A stretch of 64,000 bases of DNA from contig CAMDTW010000307.1 in assembly GCA_945910005.1 (NCBI GenBank), positions 310,001-374,000 of the forward strand. Direction: 5' to 3'. This stretch comes from Isoperla grammatica. Taxonomy: Eukaryota > Arthropoda > Insecta > Plecoptera > Perlodidae. The translations under genes and the position numbers were made by a program. Positions 24,201 to 39,239 of this stretch are shown here, one piece after another. The notes beneath the pieces were generated by a model that was not told the origin of the DNA, ran no database searches, and saw only the letters and a program-made list of their open reading frames with translations. Positions within the stretch are counted from its first letter, which is position 1. Every line of letters starts with the position of its first letter.

Positions 24201-26494
24201 ATGTTAATTGAGTTGAACACTTTGTCGTAATTGGCATTAGACCCTCTATTAGCAGGAATATACAGAACTGCAAAAAGCTCCGCCTTCTCTAACATAATTG
24301 CGTTTATATGTCCATACCACTACACTTCGGAGACTACGCTTTTACATGTAAACTCTTGATTTGATAGAAGACGTGGGTATGTTTAATTAAGTTGAAAACT
24401 CGGGCGTTATTAGCATTAGACCCGCTATTAGCAGGAATATTTAGAACTGCAAGAAGATCCGCCTTCTCTAAGATATTTGCGTTTTTATGTCCATACCACT
24501 ACACTTCGGAAACTACGCTTTTATACGTTAACTCTTGATTTTATAGAATACGTGGGTATGATTAATTGATTTGAACGATCCGTCGTTATTGGCATTAGAC
24601 CCTCTATTGGCTAGAATATACAGAACTGCAAGAAACTCCGCCTTCTCTTAGATAATTGCGTTTATATGTCCATACGGTACCACTACACTTCGGAGACTAC
24701 GCTTTTATACGTAAATTCTTGATTTGATAGAAGACGTGGGTATGGTTAATTGAGTTGAACACTTCGTCGTAATTGGCATAAGACCCTCTATAAGCAGGAA
24801 TACACAGAACTGCAAGAAGCTCCACCTTCTCTTAGATAATTGCGTTTATATGTCTATGACACTTCACTTCGGAGACTTAGCTTTTATACGTAAACTCTTG
24901 ATTTGATAGAAGACGTGGGTTTGTTTAATTGAGTTGAAAACTCCGTCGTAATTGGCATTAGACCCTCTATTAGCAGAAATATACAGAACGGCAAGAAACT
25001 CCGCCTTCTCTAAGATAATTGCGTTTATATGTCTATGACTCTTCACTTCGGAGACTACGCTTGTATACGTAAACTCTTGATTTGATAGAAGACGTGGGTA
25101 TGTTTAATTGAGTTGTACACTACGTCGTTATTGGCATTAGACACTCTATTAGCAGGAGTATACAGAACTGCAAGAAACCCCGCCTTCTCTAAGATAATTG
25201 CGTTTATATGTCTATGACACTTCACTTCGGAGACTACGCTTTTACATGTAAACACTTGATTTGATAGAAGACATGGATATGGTTAATTGAGTTGAAAACT
25301 TCGTCGTAATTGGCATAAGACCCTCTATTAGCAGGAATACACAGAACTGCAAGAAGCTCCGCCTTCTCTTAGATAATTGCGTTTATATGTCTATGACACT
25401 TCACTTCGGAGACTACGCTTTTATACGTAAACTCTTGATTTGATAGAAGACGTAAGTATGTTAAATTGAGTTGAACACTCCGTCGTAATTGGCATTAGAC
25501 CCTATATTAGCAGAAATATACAGAACGGCAAGAAACTCCGCCTTCTCTAAGATAATTGCGTTTATATGTCTTTGACACTTCACTTCTGAGACTACGCTTT
25601 TATACGTAAACTCTTGATTTGATAGAAGACGTGGGTATGTTTAATTGAGTTGTACACTACGTCGTTATTGGCATTAGACCCTCTATTAGCAGGAGTATAC
25701 AGAACTGCAAGAAACTCCGCCTTCTCTAAGATAATTGCGTTTATATGTCTATGACACTTCACTTCGGAGACTACGCTTTTACATGTAAACTCTTGATTTG
25801 ATAGAAGACATGGATATGGTTAATTGAGTTAAACACTCCGTCGTTATTGCCATTAGACCTTCTAATCGCAGTAATACACAGAACTGCAAGAAACTCCGCC
25901 TTCTCTAAGATAATTGCGTTTATATGTCTATGACACTTCACTTCGGAGACTACGCTTTTATACGTAAACTCTTGATTTGATAGAATACGTGGGTATGTTT
26001 AATTAAGTTGAACACTCCGTCGTGATTTGCATTAGACCCTCTATAAGCAGGAATATACAAAACTGCAAGAAACTCCGCCTTCTCTAAGATAATTGCGTTT
26101 ATATGTCCATACCACTACACTTCGGAGACTACGCTTTTATACGTAAACTCTTGATTTGATAGAAGACGTGGGTATGTTTTATTGAGTTGAACACTCTGTC
26201 GTAATAAGCATTAGACCTTCTATTAGCAGGAATACACAGAACTGCAAGAAACTCCGCCTTCTCTTAGATAATTGCGTTTATATGTCTATGACACTTCACT
26301 TCGGAGACTACGCTTTTACATGTAAACTCTTGATTTGATAGAAGACGTGGGTATGTTTAATTAAGTTGAAAACTCCTTCGTTATTGGCATTAGACTTGCT
26401 ATTAGCAGGAATATACAGAACTGCAAGAAGATCCGCCTTCTCTAAGATATTTGCGTTTATATGTCCATACCACTTCACTTCGGAAACTACGCTT

Positions 26495-27395
26495 TTATAC
26501 GTAAACTCTTGATTTTATAGAATACGTGGGTATGATTAATTGATTTGAACGATCCGTCGTTATCGGCATTAGACCCTCTATTAGCAAGAATTTACAGAAC
26601 TGCAAGAAACTCCGCCTTCTCTTAGATAATTGCGTTTTTATGTCCATACGGTACCACTACACTTCGGAGACTACGCTTTTATACGTAAATTCTTGATTTG
26701 ATAGAAGACGTGGGTATGGTTAATTGAGTTGAACACTTCGTCGTAATTGGCATAAGACCCTCTACTAGCAGGAATACACATAACTGCAAGAAGCTCCGCC
26801 TTCTCTTAGATAATTGCGTTTATATGTCTATGACACTTCACTTCGGAGACTAAGCTTTTATACGTAAACTCTTGATTTGATAGAAGACGTGGGTATGTTT
26901 AATTGAGTTGAACACTCCGTCGTAATTGGCATTAGACCCTCTATTAGCAGAAATATACAGAACGGCAAGAAACTCCGCCTTCTCTAAGATAATTGCGTTT
27001 ATATGTCTATGACACTTCACTTCGGAGACTGCGCTTGTATACGTAAACTCTTGATTTGATAGAAGACGTGGGTATGTTTAATTGAGTTTTACACTACGTC
27101 GTTATTGGCATTAGACCCTCTATTAGCAGGAGTATACAGAACTGCAAGAAACTCCGCCTTCTCTAAGATAATTGCGTTTATATGTCTATGACACTTCACT
27201 TCGGAGACTACGCTTTTACATGTTAACTCTTGATTTGATAGAAGACATGGATATGGTTAATTAAGTTGAACACTCCGTCGTTATTGGCATTAGACCCTCT
27301 ATTAGCAGGAATACACAGAACTGCAAGAAACTCCGCCTTCTCTTAGATAATTGCGTTTATATGTCTATGACACTTCACTTCGGAGACTACGCTTT
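26495..27395 (+). repeat. Five-monomer segment absent from the 16.47-kb paralogue
   Basis: About 900 bp (five monomers), starting with a TATAGAATACG/KpnI monomer and ending with the GACATGG monomer, interrupts the otherwise collinear 10.0/10.9-kb duplication. It is also present at about 50.3-51.2 kb (offset 23,828). It is absent at 16.47, 33.31 and 41.0 kb, where GCTTGTATAC joins directly to the TTAAATTAGGTTG monomer. This is either an insertion in the 26-kb lineage or a deletion in the others; the sequence alone does not say which. Confidence 0.8.
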
Positions 27396-30300
27396 TATAC
27401 GTAAACTCTTGATTTGATAGAATACGTGGGTATGTTAAATTAGGTTGAACACTCCGTCGTGATTGGCATTAGACCTTCTAATAGCAGGAATATACAGAAC
27501 TGCAAGAAACTCCGCCTTCTCTTAGATAATTGCGTTTATATGTCCATACCACTACACTTCGGAGACTACGCTTTTATACGTAAACTCTTGATTTGATAGA
27601 AGACGTGGGTATAGTTAATTGAGTTGTACACTAGGTCGTTATTGGCATTAGACTTTCTATAAGCAGGAATGTACAGAACTGCAAGAAACTCCGCCTTCTC
27701 TAAGATAATTGCGTTTATATGTCTATGACACTCACTTCGGAGACTACGCTTTTACATGTAAACTCTTGATTTGATAGAAGACGTGGGTATATTTAATTGA
27801 CTTCAACACTCCGTCGTATTTGGCAATAGACACTCTATTAGCAAGAATATACATAACTGCAAGAAACTCCGCCTTCTCTAAGATAATTGCGTTTATATGT
27901 CCATACCACTACACTTCGGAGACTACGCTTATACATGTAAACTCTTGATTTGATAGAAGACGTGGGTATGTTTTATTGAGTAGAACACTACGTTGTCATT
28001 GGCATTAGACCCTCTATTAGCAGGAATATACAGAACTGCAAGAAACTCCGCCTTCTCTTAAATAATTGAGTTTATATGTCTATGACACTTCACTTCAGAG
28101 ACTACGCTTTTACATGTAAACTCTTGATTTGATAGAAGACGTGGGTATGTTTAATTGATTTGTACACTACGTCGTTATTGGCATTAGACCCTCTATTAGC
28201 AGGAGTATACAGAACTGCAAGAAACTCCGATTTCTCTAAGATAATTGCGTTTGTATGTCTATGACACTTCACTTCGGAGACTACGCTTTTACATGTAAAC
28301 TCTTGATTTGATAGAAGACATGGATATGGTTAATAAAGTTGAAAACTCCTTCGTAATTGGCATTAGACCTTCTAATTGCAGTAATACACAGAACTGCAAG
28401 AAACTCCGCCTTCTCTAAGATAATTGCGTTTATATGTCTATGACATTTCACTTCGGAGACTACGGTTTTATACGTAAACTCTTGATTTGATAGAATACGT
28501 GGGTATGTTAAATTAAGTTGAACACTCCGTCGTGATTAGCATTAGACCTTCTATTAGCAGGAATACACAGAACTGCAAAAAACTCCGCCTTCTCTTTGAT
28601 AATTGCGTTTATATGTCTATGACACTTCACTTCGGAGACTACGCTTTTACATGTAAACTCTTGATTTGATAGAAGACGTGGATATGTTAATTGAGTTGAA
28701 CACTCTGTCGTTATTGGCATAAGACCCTCTATTAGCAGGAATATACAGAACTGCAAGAAGCTCCGCCTTCTCTAAGATAATTGCGTTTATATGTCCATAC
28801 CACTACACTTCGGAGACTACGCTTTTACATGTAAACTTTTGATTTGATAGAAGACGTGGGTATGTTTAATTAAGTGGAAAACTCCGTCGTTATTGGCATT
28901 AGACCCGCTATTAGCAGGAATATACAGAACTGCAAGAAGATCCGCCTTCTCTAAGATATTTGCGTTTATATGTCCATACCACTACACTTCGGAAACTACG
29001 CTTTTATACGTAAACTCTTGATTTTATAGAATACGTGGGTATGATTAATTGATTTGAACGATCCGTCGTTATTGGCATTAGACCCTCTATTAGCAAGAAT
29101 ATACAGAACTGCAAGAAACTCCGCCTTCTCTTAGATAATGGCGTTTATATGTCCATACGGTACCACTACACTTCGGAGTCAATGCTTTTAAAGGTAAACT
29201 CTTGATTTGATAGAATACGTTGGTATGTTTAATTGAGTTGAACACTCCGTCGTTATTGGCATTAGACCTTCTATTAGCAGGAATACACAGAACTGCAAGA
29301 AACTCCGCCTTCTCTTAGATAATTGCGTTTATATGTCTATGACACTTTACTTCGGAGACTACGCTTTTACATGTAAACTCTTGATTTGATAGAAGACGTG
29401 GATATGGTTAATTGAGTTGAACACTCCGTCGTAATTGGCATTAGACCCTTTATAAGCAGGAATATACAGAACTGCAAGAAGCTCCGCCTTCTCTAAGATA
29501 AATGCGTTTATATGTCTATGACACTTCACTTCGGGGACTACGCTTTTACATGTAAACTCTTGATTTGATAGAAGACGTGGATATGGTAAATTGAGTTGAA
29601 CACTCTGTCGTTTTTAACATTAGACCCTCTATTAGCAGGAATATACAGAAATGCAAGAAGCTCCGCCTTCTCTAGGATAATTGCGTTTATATGTCCATAT
29701 CCCTTCACTTCGGAGACTACGCTTTTACATGTAAACTCTTGATTTGATAGAAGACGTGGGTATGTTTAATTAAGTTGAACACTCCGTCGTTATTGGCATT
29801 AGACCCGCTATTAGCAGGAATATACAGAACTGCAAGAAGACCCGCCGTCTCTATGATATTTGCGTTTATATGTCCATACCACTACACTTCGGAAACTACG
29901 CTTTTATACGTAAACTCTTGATTTTATAGAATACGTGGGTATGATTAATTGATTTAAACGATCCGTCGTTATTGGCATTAGACCTTCTATTAGCAAGAAT
30001 ATACAGAACTGCAAGAAACTCTGCCTTCTCTTAGATAATTGCGTTTATATGTCCATACGGTACCACTACACTTCGGAGACTACGCTTTTATACGTAAACT
30101 CTTGATTTGATAGAAGACGTGGGTATGGTTAATTGAGTTAATTACTTCGTCGTAATTGGCATAAGACCCTCTATTAGCAGGAATACACAGAACTGCAAGA
30201 AGCTCCGCCTTCTCTTAGATAATTGCGTTTATATGTCTATGACACTTCACTTCGGAGACTACGCTTTTATACGTAAACTATTGATTTGATAGAAAACGTG

Positions 30301-33300
30301 GGTATGTTAAATTGAGTTGAACACTCCGTCGTAATTGGCATTAGACCCTCTATTAGCAGAAATATACAGAACGGTAAGAAACTCCGCCTTCTCTAAAATA
30401 ATTGCGTTTATATGTCTATGACACTTCACTTCGGAGACTACGCTTTTATACGTAAACTCTTGATTTGATAGAAGACGTGGGTATGTTTAATTGAGTTGTA
30501 CACTACGTCGTTATTGGCATTAGACCCTCTATTAGCAGGAGTATACAGAACTGCAAGAAACTCCGCCTTCTCTAAGATAATTGCGTTTATATGTCTATGA
30601 CACTTCACTTCGGAGACTACGCTTTTACATGTAAACTCTTGATTTGATAGAAGACATGGATATGGTTAATTGAGTTGAACACTCCGTCAATATTGGCATA
30701 AGACCTTCTAATTGCAGTAATACACAGAACTGCAAGAAACTCCGCCTTCTGTAAGATAATTGCGTTTATATGTCTAGGACACTTCACTTCGGAGACTACG
30801 CTTTTATACGTAAACTCTTGATTTGATAGAATACGTGGGTATGTTAAATTCAGTTGAACACTCCGTCGTGATTGGCATTAGACCCTCTATTAGCAAGAAT
30901 ATACAAAACTGCAAGAAACTCCGCCTTCTCTAAGATAATTGCGTTTATATGTCCATACCACTACACTTCGGAGACTACGCTTTTATACGTAAACTCTTGA
31001 TTTGATAGAAGACGTGGATATGTTAATTGACTTGAACACTTTGTCGTAATTGGCATTAGACCCTCTATTAGCAGGAATATACAGAACTGCAAAAAGCTCC
31101 GCCTTCTCTAACATAATTGCGTTTATATGTCCATACCACTACACTTCGGAGACTACGCTTTTACATGTAAACTCTTGATTTGATAGAAGACGTGGGTATG
31201 TTTAATTAAGTTGAAAACTCGGGCGTTAGTGGCATTAGACCCGCTATTAGCAGGAATATTTAGAACTGCAAGAAGATCCGCCTTCTCTAAGATATTTGCG
31301 TTTATATGTCCATACCACTACACTTCGGAAACTACGCTTTTATACGTTAACTCTTGATTTTATAGAATACGTGGGTATGATTAATTGATTTGAACGATCC
31401 GTCGTTATTGGCATTAGACCCTCTATTGGCAAGAATATACAGAACTGCAAGAAACTCCGCCTTCTCTTAGATAATTGCGTTTATATGTCCATACGGTACC
31501 ACTACACTTCGGAGACTACGCTTTTATACGTAAATTCTTGATTTGATAGAAGACGTGGGTATGGTTAATTGAGTTGAACACTTCGTCGTAATTGGCATAA
31601 GACCCTCTATAAGCAGGAATACACAGAACTGCAAGAAGCTCCACCTTCTCTTAGATAATTGCGTTTATATGTCTATGACACTTCACTTCGGAGACTAAGC
31701 TTTTATACGTAAACTCTTGATTTGATAGAAGACGTGGGTTTGTTTAATTGAGTTGAAAACTCCGTCGTAATTGGCATTAGACCCTCTATTAGCAGAAATA
31801 TACAGAACGGCAAGAAACTCCGCCTTCTCTAAGATAATTGCGTTTATATGTCTATGACTCTTCACTTCGGAGACTACGCTTGTATACGTAAACTCTTGAT
31901 TTGATAGAAGACGTGGGTATGTTTAATTGAGTTGTACACTACGTCGTTATTGGCATTAGACCCTCTATTAGCAGGAGTATACAGAACTGCAAGAAACCCC
32001 GCCTTCTCTAAGATAATTGCGTTTATATGTCTATGACACTTCACTTCGGAGACTACGCTTTTACATGTAAACACTTGATTTGATAGAAGACATGGATATG
32101 GTTAATTGAGTTGAAAACTTCGTCGTAATTGGCATAAGACCCTCTATTAGCAGGAATACACAGAACTGCAAGAAGCTCCGCGTTCTCTTAGATAATTGCG
32201 TTTATATGTCTATGACACTTCACTTCGGAGACTACGCTTTTATACGTAAACTCTTGATTTGATAGAAGACGTGGGTATGTTAAATTGAGTTGAACACTCC
32301 GTCGTAATTGGCATTAGACCCTCTATTAGCAGAAATATACAGAACGGCAAGAAACTCCGCCTTCTCTAAGATAATTGCGTTTATATGTCTTTGAAACTTC
32401 ACTTCTGAGACTATGCTTTTATACGTAAACTCTTGATTTAATAGAAGACGTGGGTATGTTTAATTGAGTTGTACACTACGTCGTTATTGGCATTAGACCC
32501 TCTATTAGCAGGAGTATACAGAACTGCAAGAAACTCCGCCTTCTCTAAGATAATTGCGTTTATATGTCTATGACACTTCACTTCGGAGACTACGCTTTTA
32601 CATGTAAACTCTTGTTTTGATAGAAGACATGGATATGGTTAATTGAGTTAAACACTCCGTCGTTATTGCCATTAGACCTTCTAATCGCAGTAATACACAG
32701 AACTGCAAGAAACTCCGCCTTTTCTAAGATAATTGCGTTTATATGTCTATGACACTTCACTTCGGAGACTACGCTTTTATACGTTAACTCTTGATTTGAT
32801 AGAATACGTGGGTATGTTTAATTAAGTTGAACACTCCGTCGTGATTTGCATTAGACCCTCTATAAGCAGGAATATACAAAACTGCAAGTAACTCCGCCTT
32901 CTCTAAGATAATTGCGTTTATATGTCCATACCACTACACTTCGGAGACTACGCTTTTATACGTAAACTCTTGATTTGATAGAAGACGTGGGTATGTTTTA
33001 TTGAGTTGAACACTCTGTCGTAATAAGCATTAGACCTTCTATTAGCAGGAATACACAGAACTGCAAGAAACTCCGCCTTCTCTTAGATAATTGCGTTTAT
33101 ATGTCTATGACACTTCACTTCGGAGACTACGCTTTTACATGTAAACTCTTGATTTGATAGAAGACGTGGGTATGTTTAATTAAGTTGAAAACTCCTTCGT
33201 TATTGGCATTAGACTTGCTATTTGCAGGAATATACAGAACTGCAAGAAGATCCGCCTTCTCTAAGATATTTGCGTTTATATGTCCATACCACTTCACTTC

Positions 33301-36300
33301 GGAAACTACGCTTGTATACGTAAACTCTTGATTTGATAGAATACGTGGGTATGTTAAATTAGGTTGAACACTCCGTCGTGATTGGCATTAGACCTTCTAA
33401 TAGCAGGAATATACAGAACTGCAAGAAACTCCGCCTTCTCTTAGATAATTGCGTTTATATGTCCATACCACTACACTTCGGAGACTACGCTTTTATACGT
33501 AAACTCTTGATTTGATAGAAGACGTGGGTATAGTAAATTGAGTTGTACACTAGGTCGTTATTGGCATTAGACTTTCTATAAGCAGGAATGTACAGAACTG
33601 CAAGAAACTCCGCCTTCTCTAAGATAATTGCGTTTATATGTCTATGACACTCACTTCGGAGACTACGCTTTTACATGTAAACTCTTGATTTGATAGAAGA
33701 CGTGGGTATATTTAATTGACTTCAACACTCCGTCGTATTTGGCAATAGACACTCTATTAGCAAGAATATACATCACTGCAAGTAACTCCGCCTTCTCTAA
33801 GATAATTGCGTTTATATGTCCATACCACTACACTTCGGAGACTACGCTTATACATGTAAACTCTTGATTTGATAGAAGACGTGGGTATGTTTTATTGAGT
33901 AGAACACTACGTTGTCATTGGCATTAGACCCTCTATTAGCAGGAATATACAGAACTGCAAGAAACTCCGCCTTCTCTTAAATAATTGAGTTTATATGTCT
34001 ATGACACTTCACTTCGGAGACTACGCTTTTACATGTAAACTCTTGATTTGATAGAAGACGTGGGTATGTTTAATTGATTTGTACACTACGTCGTTATTGG
34101 CATTAGACCCTCTATTAGCAGGAGTATACAGAACTGCAAGAAACTCCGCCTTCTCTAAGATAATTGCGTTTGTATGTCTATGACACTTCACTTCGGAGAC
34201 TACGCTTTTACATGTAAACTCTTGATTTGATAGAAGACATGGATATGGTTAATAAAGTTGAAAACTCCTTCGTAATTGGCATTAGACCTTCTAATTGCAG
34301 TAATACACAGAACTGCAAGAAACTCCGCCTTCTCTAAGATAATTGCGTTTATATGTCTATGACATTTCACTTCGGAGACTACGGTTTTATACGTAAACTC
34401 TTGATTTGATAGAATACGTGGGTATGTTAAATTAAGTTGAACACTCCGTCGTGATTAGCATTAGACCTTCTATTAGCAGGAATACACAGAACTGCAAAAA
34501 ACTCCGCCTTCTCTTAGATAATTGCGTTTATATGTCTATGACACTTCACTTCGGAGACTACGCTTTTACATGTAAACTCTTGATTTGATAGAAGACGTGG
34601 ATATGTTAATTGAGTTGAACACTCTGTCGTTATTGGCATAAGACCCTCTATTAGCAGGAATATACAGAACTGCAAGAAGCTCCGCCTTCTCTAAGATAAT
34701 TGCGTTTATATGTCCATACCACTACACTTCGGAGACTACGCTTTTACATGTAAACTTTTGATTTGATAGAAGACGTGGGTATGTTTAATTAAGTGGAAAA
34801 CTCCGTCGTTATTGGCATTAGACCCGCTATTAGCAGGAATATACAGAACTGCAAGAAGATCCGCCTTCTCTAAGATATTTGCGTTTATATGTCCATACCA
34901 CTACACTTCGGAAACTACGCTTTTATACGTAAACTCTTGATTTTATAGAATACGTGGGTATGATTAATTGATTTGAACGATCCGTCGTTATTGGCATTAG
35001 ACCCTCAATTAGCAAGAATATACAGAACTGCAAGAAACTCCGCCTTCTCTTAGATAATGGCGTTTATATGTCCATACGGTACCACTACACTTCGGAGTCA
35101 ATGCTTTTAAAGGTAAACTCTTGATTTGATAGAATACGTGGGTATGTTTAATTGAGTTGAACACTCCGTCGTTATTGGCATTAGACCTTCTATTAGCAGG
35201 AATACACAGAACTACAAGAAACTCCGCCTTCTCTTAGATAATTGCGTTTATATGTCTATGACACTTTACTTCGGAGACAACGCTTTTACATGTAAACTCT
35301 TGATTTGATAGAAGACGTGGATATGGTTAATTGAGTTGAACACTCCGTCGTAATTGGCATTAGACCCTTTATAAGCAGGAATATACAGAACTGCAAGAAG
35401 CTCCGCCTTCTCTAAGATAAATGCGTTTATATGTCTATGACACTTCACTTCGGAGACTACGCTTTTACATGTAAACTCTAAATTTGATAGAAGACGTGGA
35501 TATGGTTAATTGAGTTGAACACTCTGTCGTTATTGGCATTAGACCCTCTATTAGCAGGAGTATACAGAACTGCAAGAAACTCCGCCTTCTCTAAGATAAT
35601 TGCGTTTATATGTCTATGACACTTCACTTCGGAGACTACGCTTTTACATGTAAACTCTTGATTTGATAGAAGACATGGATATGGTTAATTGAGTTTAACA
35701 CTCCGTCGTTATAGGCATTAGACCCTCTATTAGCAGGAATACACAGAACTGCAAGAATCTTCGCCTTCTCTTAGATAATTGCGTTTATATGTCTATGACA
35801 CTTCACTTCGGAGACTACGCCTTTATACGTAAACTCTTGATTTGATAGAATACGTGGGTATGTTGAATTAAGTTGAACACTTCGTCGTGATTGGCATTAG
35901 ACCTTCTAATAGCAGGAATATACAGAACTGCAAGAAACTCCGCCTTCTCTTAGATAATTGCGTTTATATGTCCATACCACTACACTTCGGAGACTACGCT
36001 TTTATACGTAAACTCTTGATTTGATAGAAGACGTGGGTATTGTTAATTAAGTTGTACACTAGGTCGTTATTGGCATTAGACTTTCTATAAGCAGGAATGT
36101 ACAGAACTGCAAGAAACTCCGCCTTCTCTTAGATAATTGCGTTTATATGTCTATTACACTTCACTTCGGAGACTACGCTTTTACATGTAAACTCTTGATT
36201 TGATAGAAGACGTGGGTATGTTTAATTGAGTTCAACACTCCTTCGTATTTGGCAATAGACCCTCTATTAGCAAGAATATACAGACTTGCAAGAAACTCCA

Positions 36301-39055
36301 CCTTCTCTAAGATAATTGCGTTAAGTCCATGACACTTCCCTTCGGAGACAACGCTTTTATACGTAAACTCTTGATTTGATAGAATACGTGGGTATGTTTA
36401 ATAAAGTTGAACACTCCGTCGTGATAAGCATTAGACTCTCTATTAGCAAAAAATATACAGAACTGCAAAAAACTCCGCCTTCTCTAAGATAATTGCGTTA
36501 AGTCCATGACACTACCCTTCGGAGACAACGCTTTTATACGTAAACTCTTGATTTGATAGAATACGTGGGTATGTTTAATTAAGTTAAACACTCCGTCGTT
36601 ATTGGCATTAGACCCTCTATTAGCAGGAATACAAAAACCTGCAAACAACTTCGCCTTCTCTTACATAATTGCGTTTATATGTCCATACCACTTCACTTCA
36701 AAGACTACGCTTTTATACGTAAACTCTTGATTTGATAGAATACGTGGGTATGTTTAATTGAGTTGAACACTCCGTCGTTATAAGCAATAGACCCTTTATT
36801 AGCAGGAATATACAGAACTGTAAGAAACTCCGCCTTCTCTAAGATAATTGCGTTTATATGTCCATACCACTACACTTCGGAGTCAACGCTTTTATACGTA
36901 AACTCTTGATTTGATAGAATACGTGGGTATGTTTAATTGAGTTGAACACTCCGTCGTAATTGGCATTAGACCCTCTATTAGCAGGAATATACAGAACTGC
37001 AAGAAACTCCGCCTTCTCTTAGATTTTTGCGTGTATATGTCTATAACACTTCACTTCGGAGACTACGCTTTTACATGTAAACTCTTGATTTGATAGAAGA
37101 CGTGGATATGGTTAATTCAGTTGAACACTCCGTCGTTATTGGCATTAGACCCTCTATAAGCAGGAATATACAGAACTGCAAGAAGCTCCGCCTTCTTTTA
37201 GATAAATGCGTTTATATGTCTATGACACTTCACTTCGGAGACTACGCTTTTACATGTAAACTCTTGATTTGATAGAAGACGTGGATATGGTTAATTAAGT
37301 TGAAGACTCTGTCGTTATTGGCATTAGACCCTCTATTAGCAGGAATATACAGAACTGCAAGAAGCTCCGCCATCTCTAGGATAATTGCGTTTATATGTCC
37401 ATATCATTTTACTTCGGAGACTACGCTTTTACATGTAAACTCTTGATTTGATAGAAGACGTGGGTATGTTTAATTAAGTTGAACACTCCGTCGTTATAAG
37501 CATTAGACCCGCTATTAGCAGGAATATACAGAACTGCAAGAAACTCCGCCTTCTCTTAGATAATTGCGTTTATATGTCCATACGGTACCACTACACTTCG
37601 GACACTACGCTTTTATACGTAAACTCTTGATTTGATAGAAGACGTGGGTATGGTTAATTGAGTTGAAAACTTCGTCGTAATTGGCATAAGACTCTCTATT
37701 AGCAGGAATACACAGAACTGCAAGAAGCTCCGCCTTCTCTTAGATAATTGCGTTTATATGTCTATGACAATTCACTTCGGAGACTACGCTTTTATACCTA
37801 AACTCTTGATTTGATAGAAAACGTGGTTATGTTTAATTGAGTTGAACACTCCGTCGTAATTGGCATTAGACCCTCTATTAGCAGAAATATACAGAACGGC
37901 AAGAAACTCCGCCTTCTCTAAGATAATTGCGTTTATATGTCTATGACACTTCACTTCGGAGACAACGCTTTTATACGTTAACTCTTGATTTGATAGAATA
38001 CGTGGGTATGTTTAATTAAGTTAAACACTCCGTCGTTATTAGCATTAGACCCTCTATTAGCAGGAATACAAAGACCTGCAAACAACTCCGCCTTCTCTAA
38101 GATAATTGCGTTTGTATGTCTATGACAATTCACTTCGGAGACTACGCTTTTACATGTAAACTCTTGATTTGATAGAAGACATGGATATGGTTAATAAAGT
38201 TGAACACTCCGTCGTTATTGGCATTAGACCTTCTAATTGCAGTAATACACAGAACTGCAAGAAACTCCGCCTTCTCTAAGATAATTGCGTTTATATGTCT
38301 ATGACACTTCACTTCGGAGACTACGCTTTTATACGTAAACTCTTGATTTGATGGAATACGTGGGTATGTTTAATTCAGTTGAAAACTCCGTCGTGATTGG
38401 CATTAGACCCTCTATTAGCAGGAATATACAGAACTGCAAGAAACTCCGCCTTCTCTAAGATAATTGCGTTTATCCACTACACTTCGGAGACTACGCTTTT
38501 ATACGTAAACTCTTGATTTGATAGAAGACGTGGGTATGTTTAATATAGTTGAACACTCCGTCGTTATAAGCATAAAACCTTCTATTAGCAGGAATACACA
38601 GAACTGCAAAAAACTCCGCCTTCTCTTGGATAATTGCGTTTATATGTCTATGACACTTCACTTCGGAGACTACGCTTTTACATGTAAACTCTTGATTTGA
38701 TAGAAGACGTGGATATGTTAATTGAGTTGAACACTCTGTCGTTATTGGCATTAGACCCTCTATTAGCAGGAATATACAGAACTGCAAGAAGCTCCGCCTT
38801 CTCTAAGATAATTGCGTTTATATGTCCATACCACTACACTTCGGAGACTACGCTTTTACATGTAAACTTTTGATTTAATAGAAGACGTGGGTATGTTTAA
38901 TTAAGTTGAAAACTCCGTCGTTATTGGCATTAGACCCGCTATTAGCAGGAATATACAGAACTGCAAGAAGATCCGCCTTCTCTAAGATATTTGCGTTTAT
39001 ATGTCCATACCACTACACTTCGGAAACTACGCTTTTATACGTAAACTCTTGATTT

Positions 39056-39239
39056 GATAGAAGACGTGGGTATGTTTTATTGAGTTGAACACTCTGTCGT
39101 AATAAGCATTAGACCTTCTATTAGCAGGAATACACAGAACTGCAAGAAACTCCGCCTTCTCTTAGATAATTGCGTTTATATGTCCATACGGTACCACTAC
39201 ACTTCGAAGACTACGCTTTTATACGTAAATTCTTGATTT
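39056..39239 (+). repeat. Hybrid 184-bp monomer at a duplication breakpoint
   Basis: The 5' two thirds are the TTTTATTGAGTTGAACACTC / GTCGTAATAAGCATTAG type otherwise seen at about 16.1, 26.2, 33.0, 40.7, 50.0, 56.3 and 61.8 kb. The 3' third is the KpnI type, with GGTACC at 39,190. Elsewhere the 5' type is always followed by the TCTATGACACTTCAC form. The switch lies between about 39,110 and 39,180. It falls where the 16,849-bp match to copy 1 ends and the 7,695-bp match to 31.45 kb begins. Confidence 0.8.

Larger units (their letters stand above)
12420..29270 (+). repeat. Giant 94-monomer higher-order unit, copy 1 (16.85 kb)
   Basis: This block and the following one match in order over their whole length, with a first offset of 16,849 bp (94 monomers). 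Diagnostic shared variants include CCCGCCGTCTCTATGATATT (12,992 and 29,841), AACTCGGGCGTTAG (about 14,370 and 31,219), CTTCTAATCGCAG (about 15,830 and 32,680), TAGATTTTTGCGTG (20,171 and 37,020) and the 170-bp monomer (21,501 and 38,350). The start is placed where 29.27 kb stops resembling 18.34 kb and begins to resemble 12.42 kb. The unit itself contains older internal similarity: 10.2-16.5 kb resembles 20.2-26.5 kb. Confidence 0.85.
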
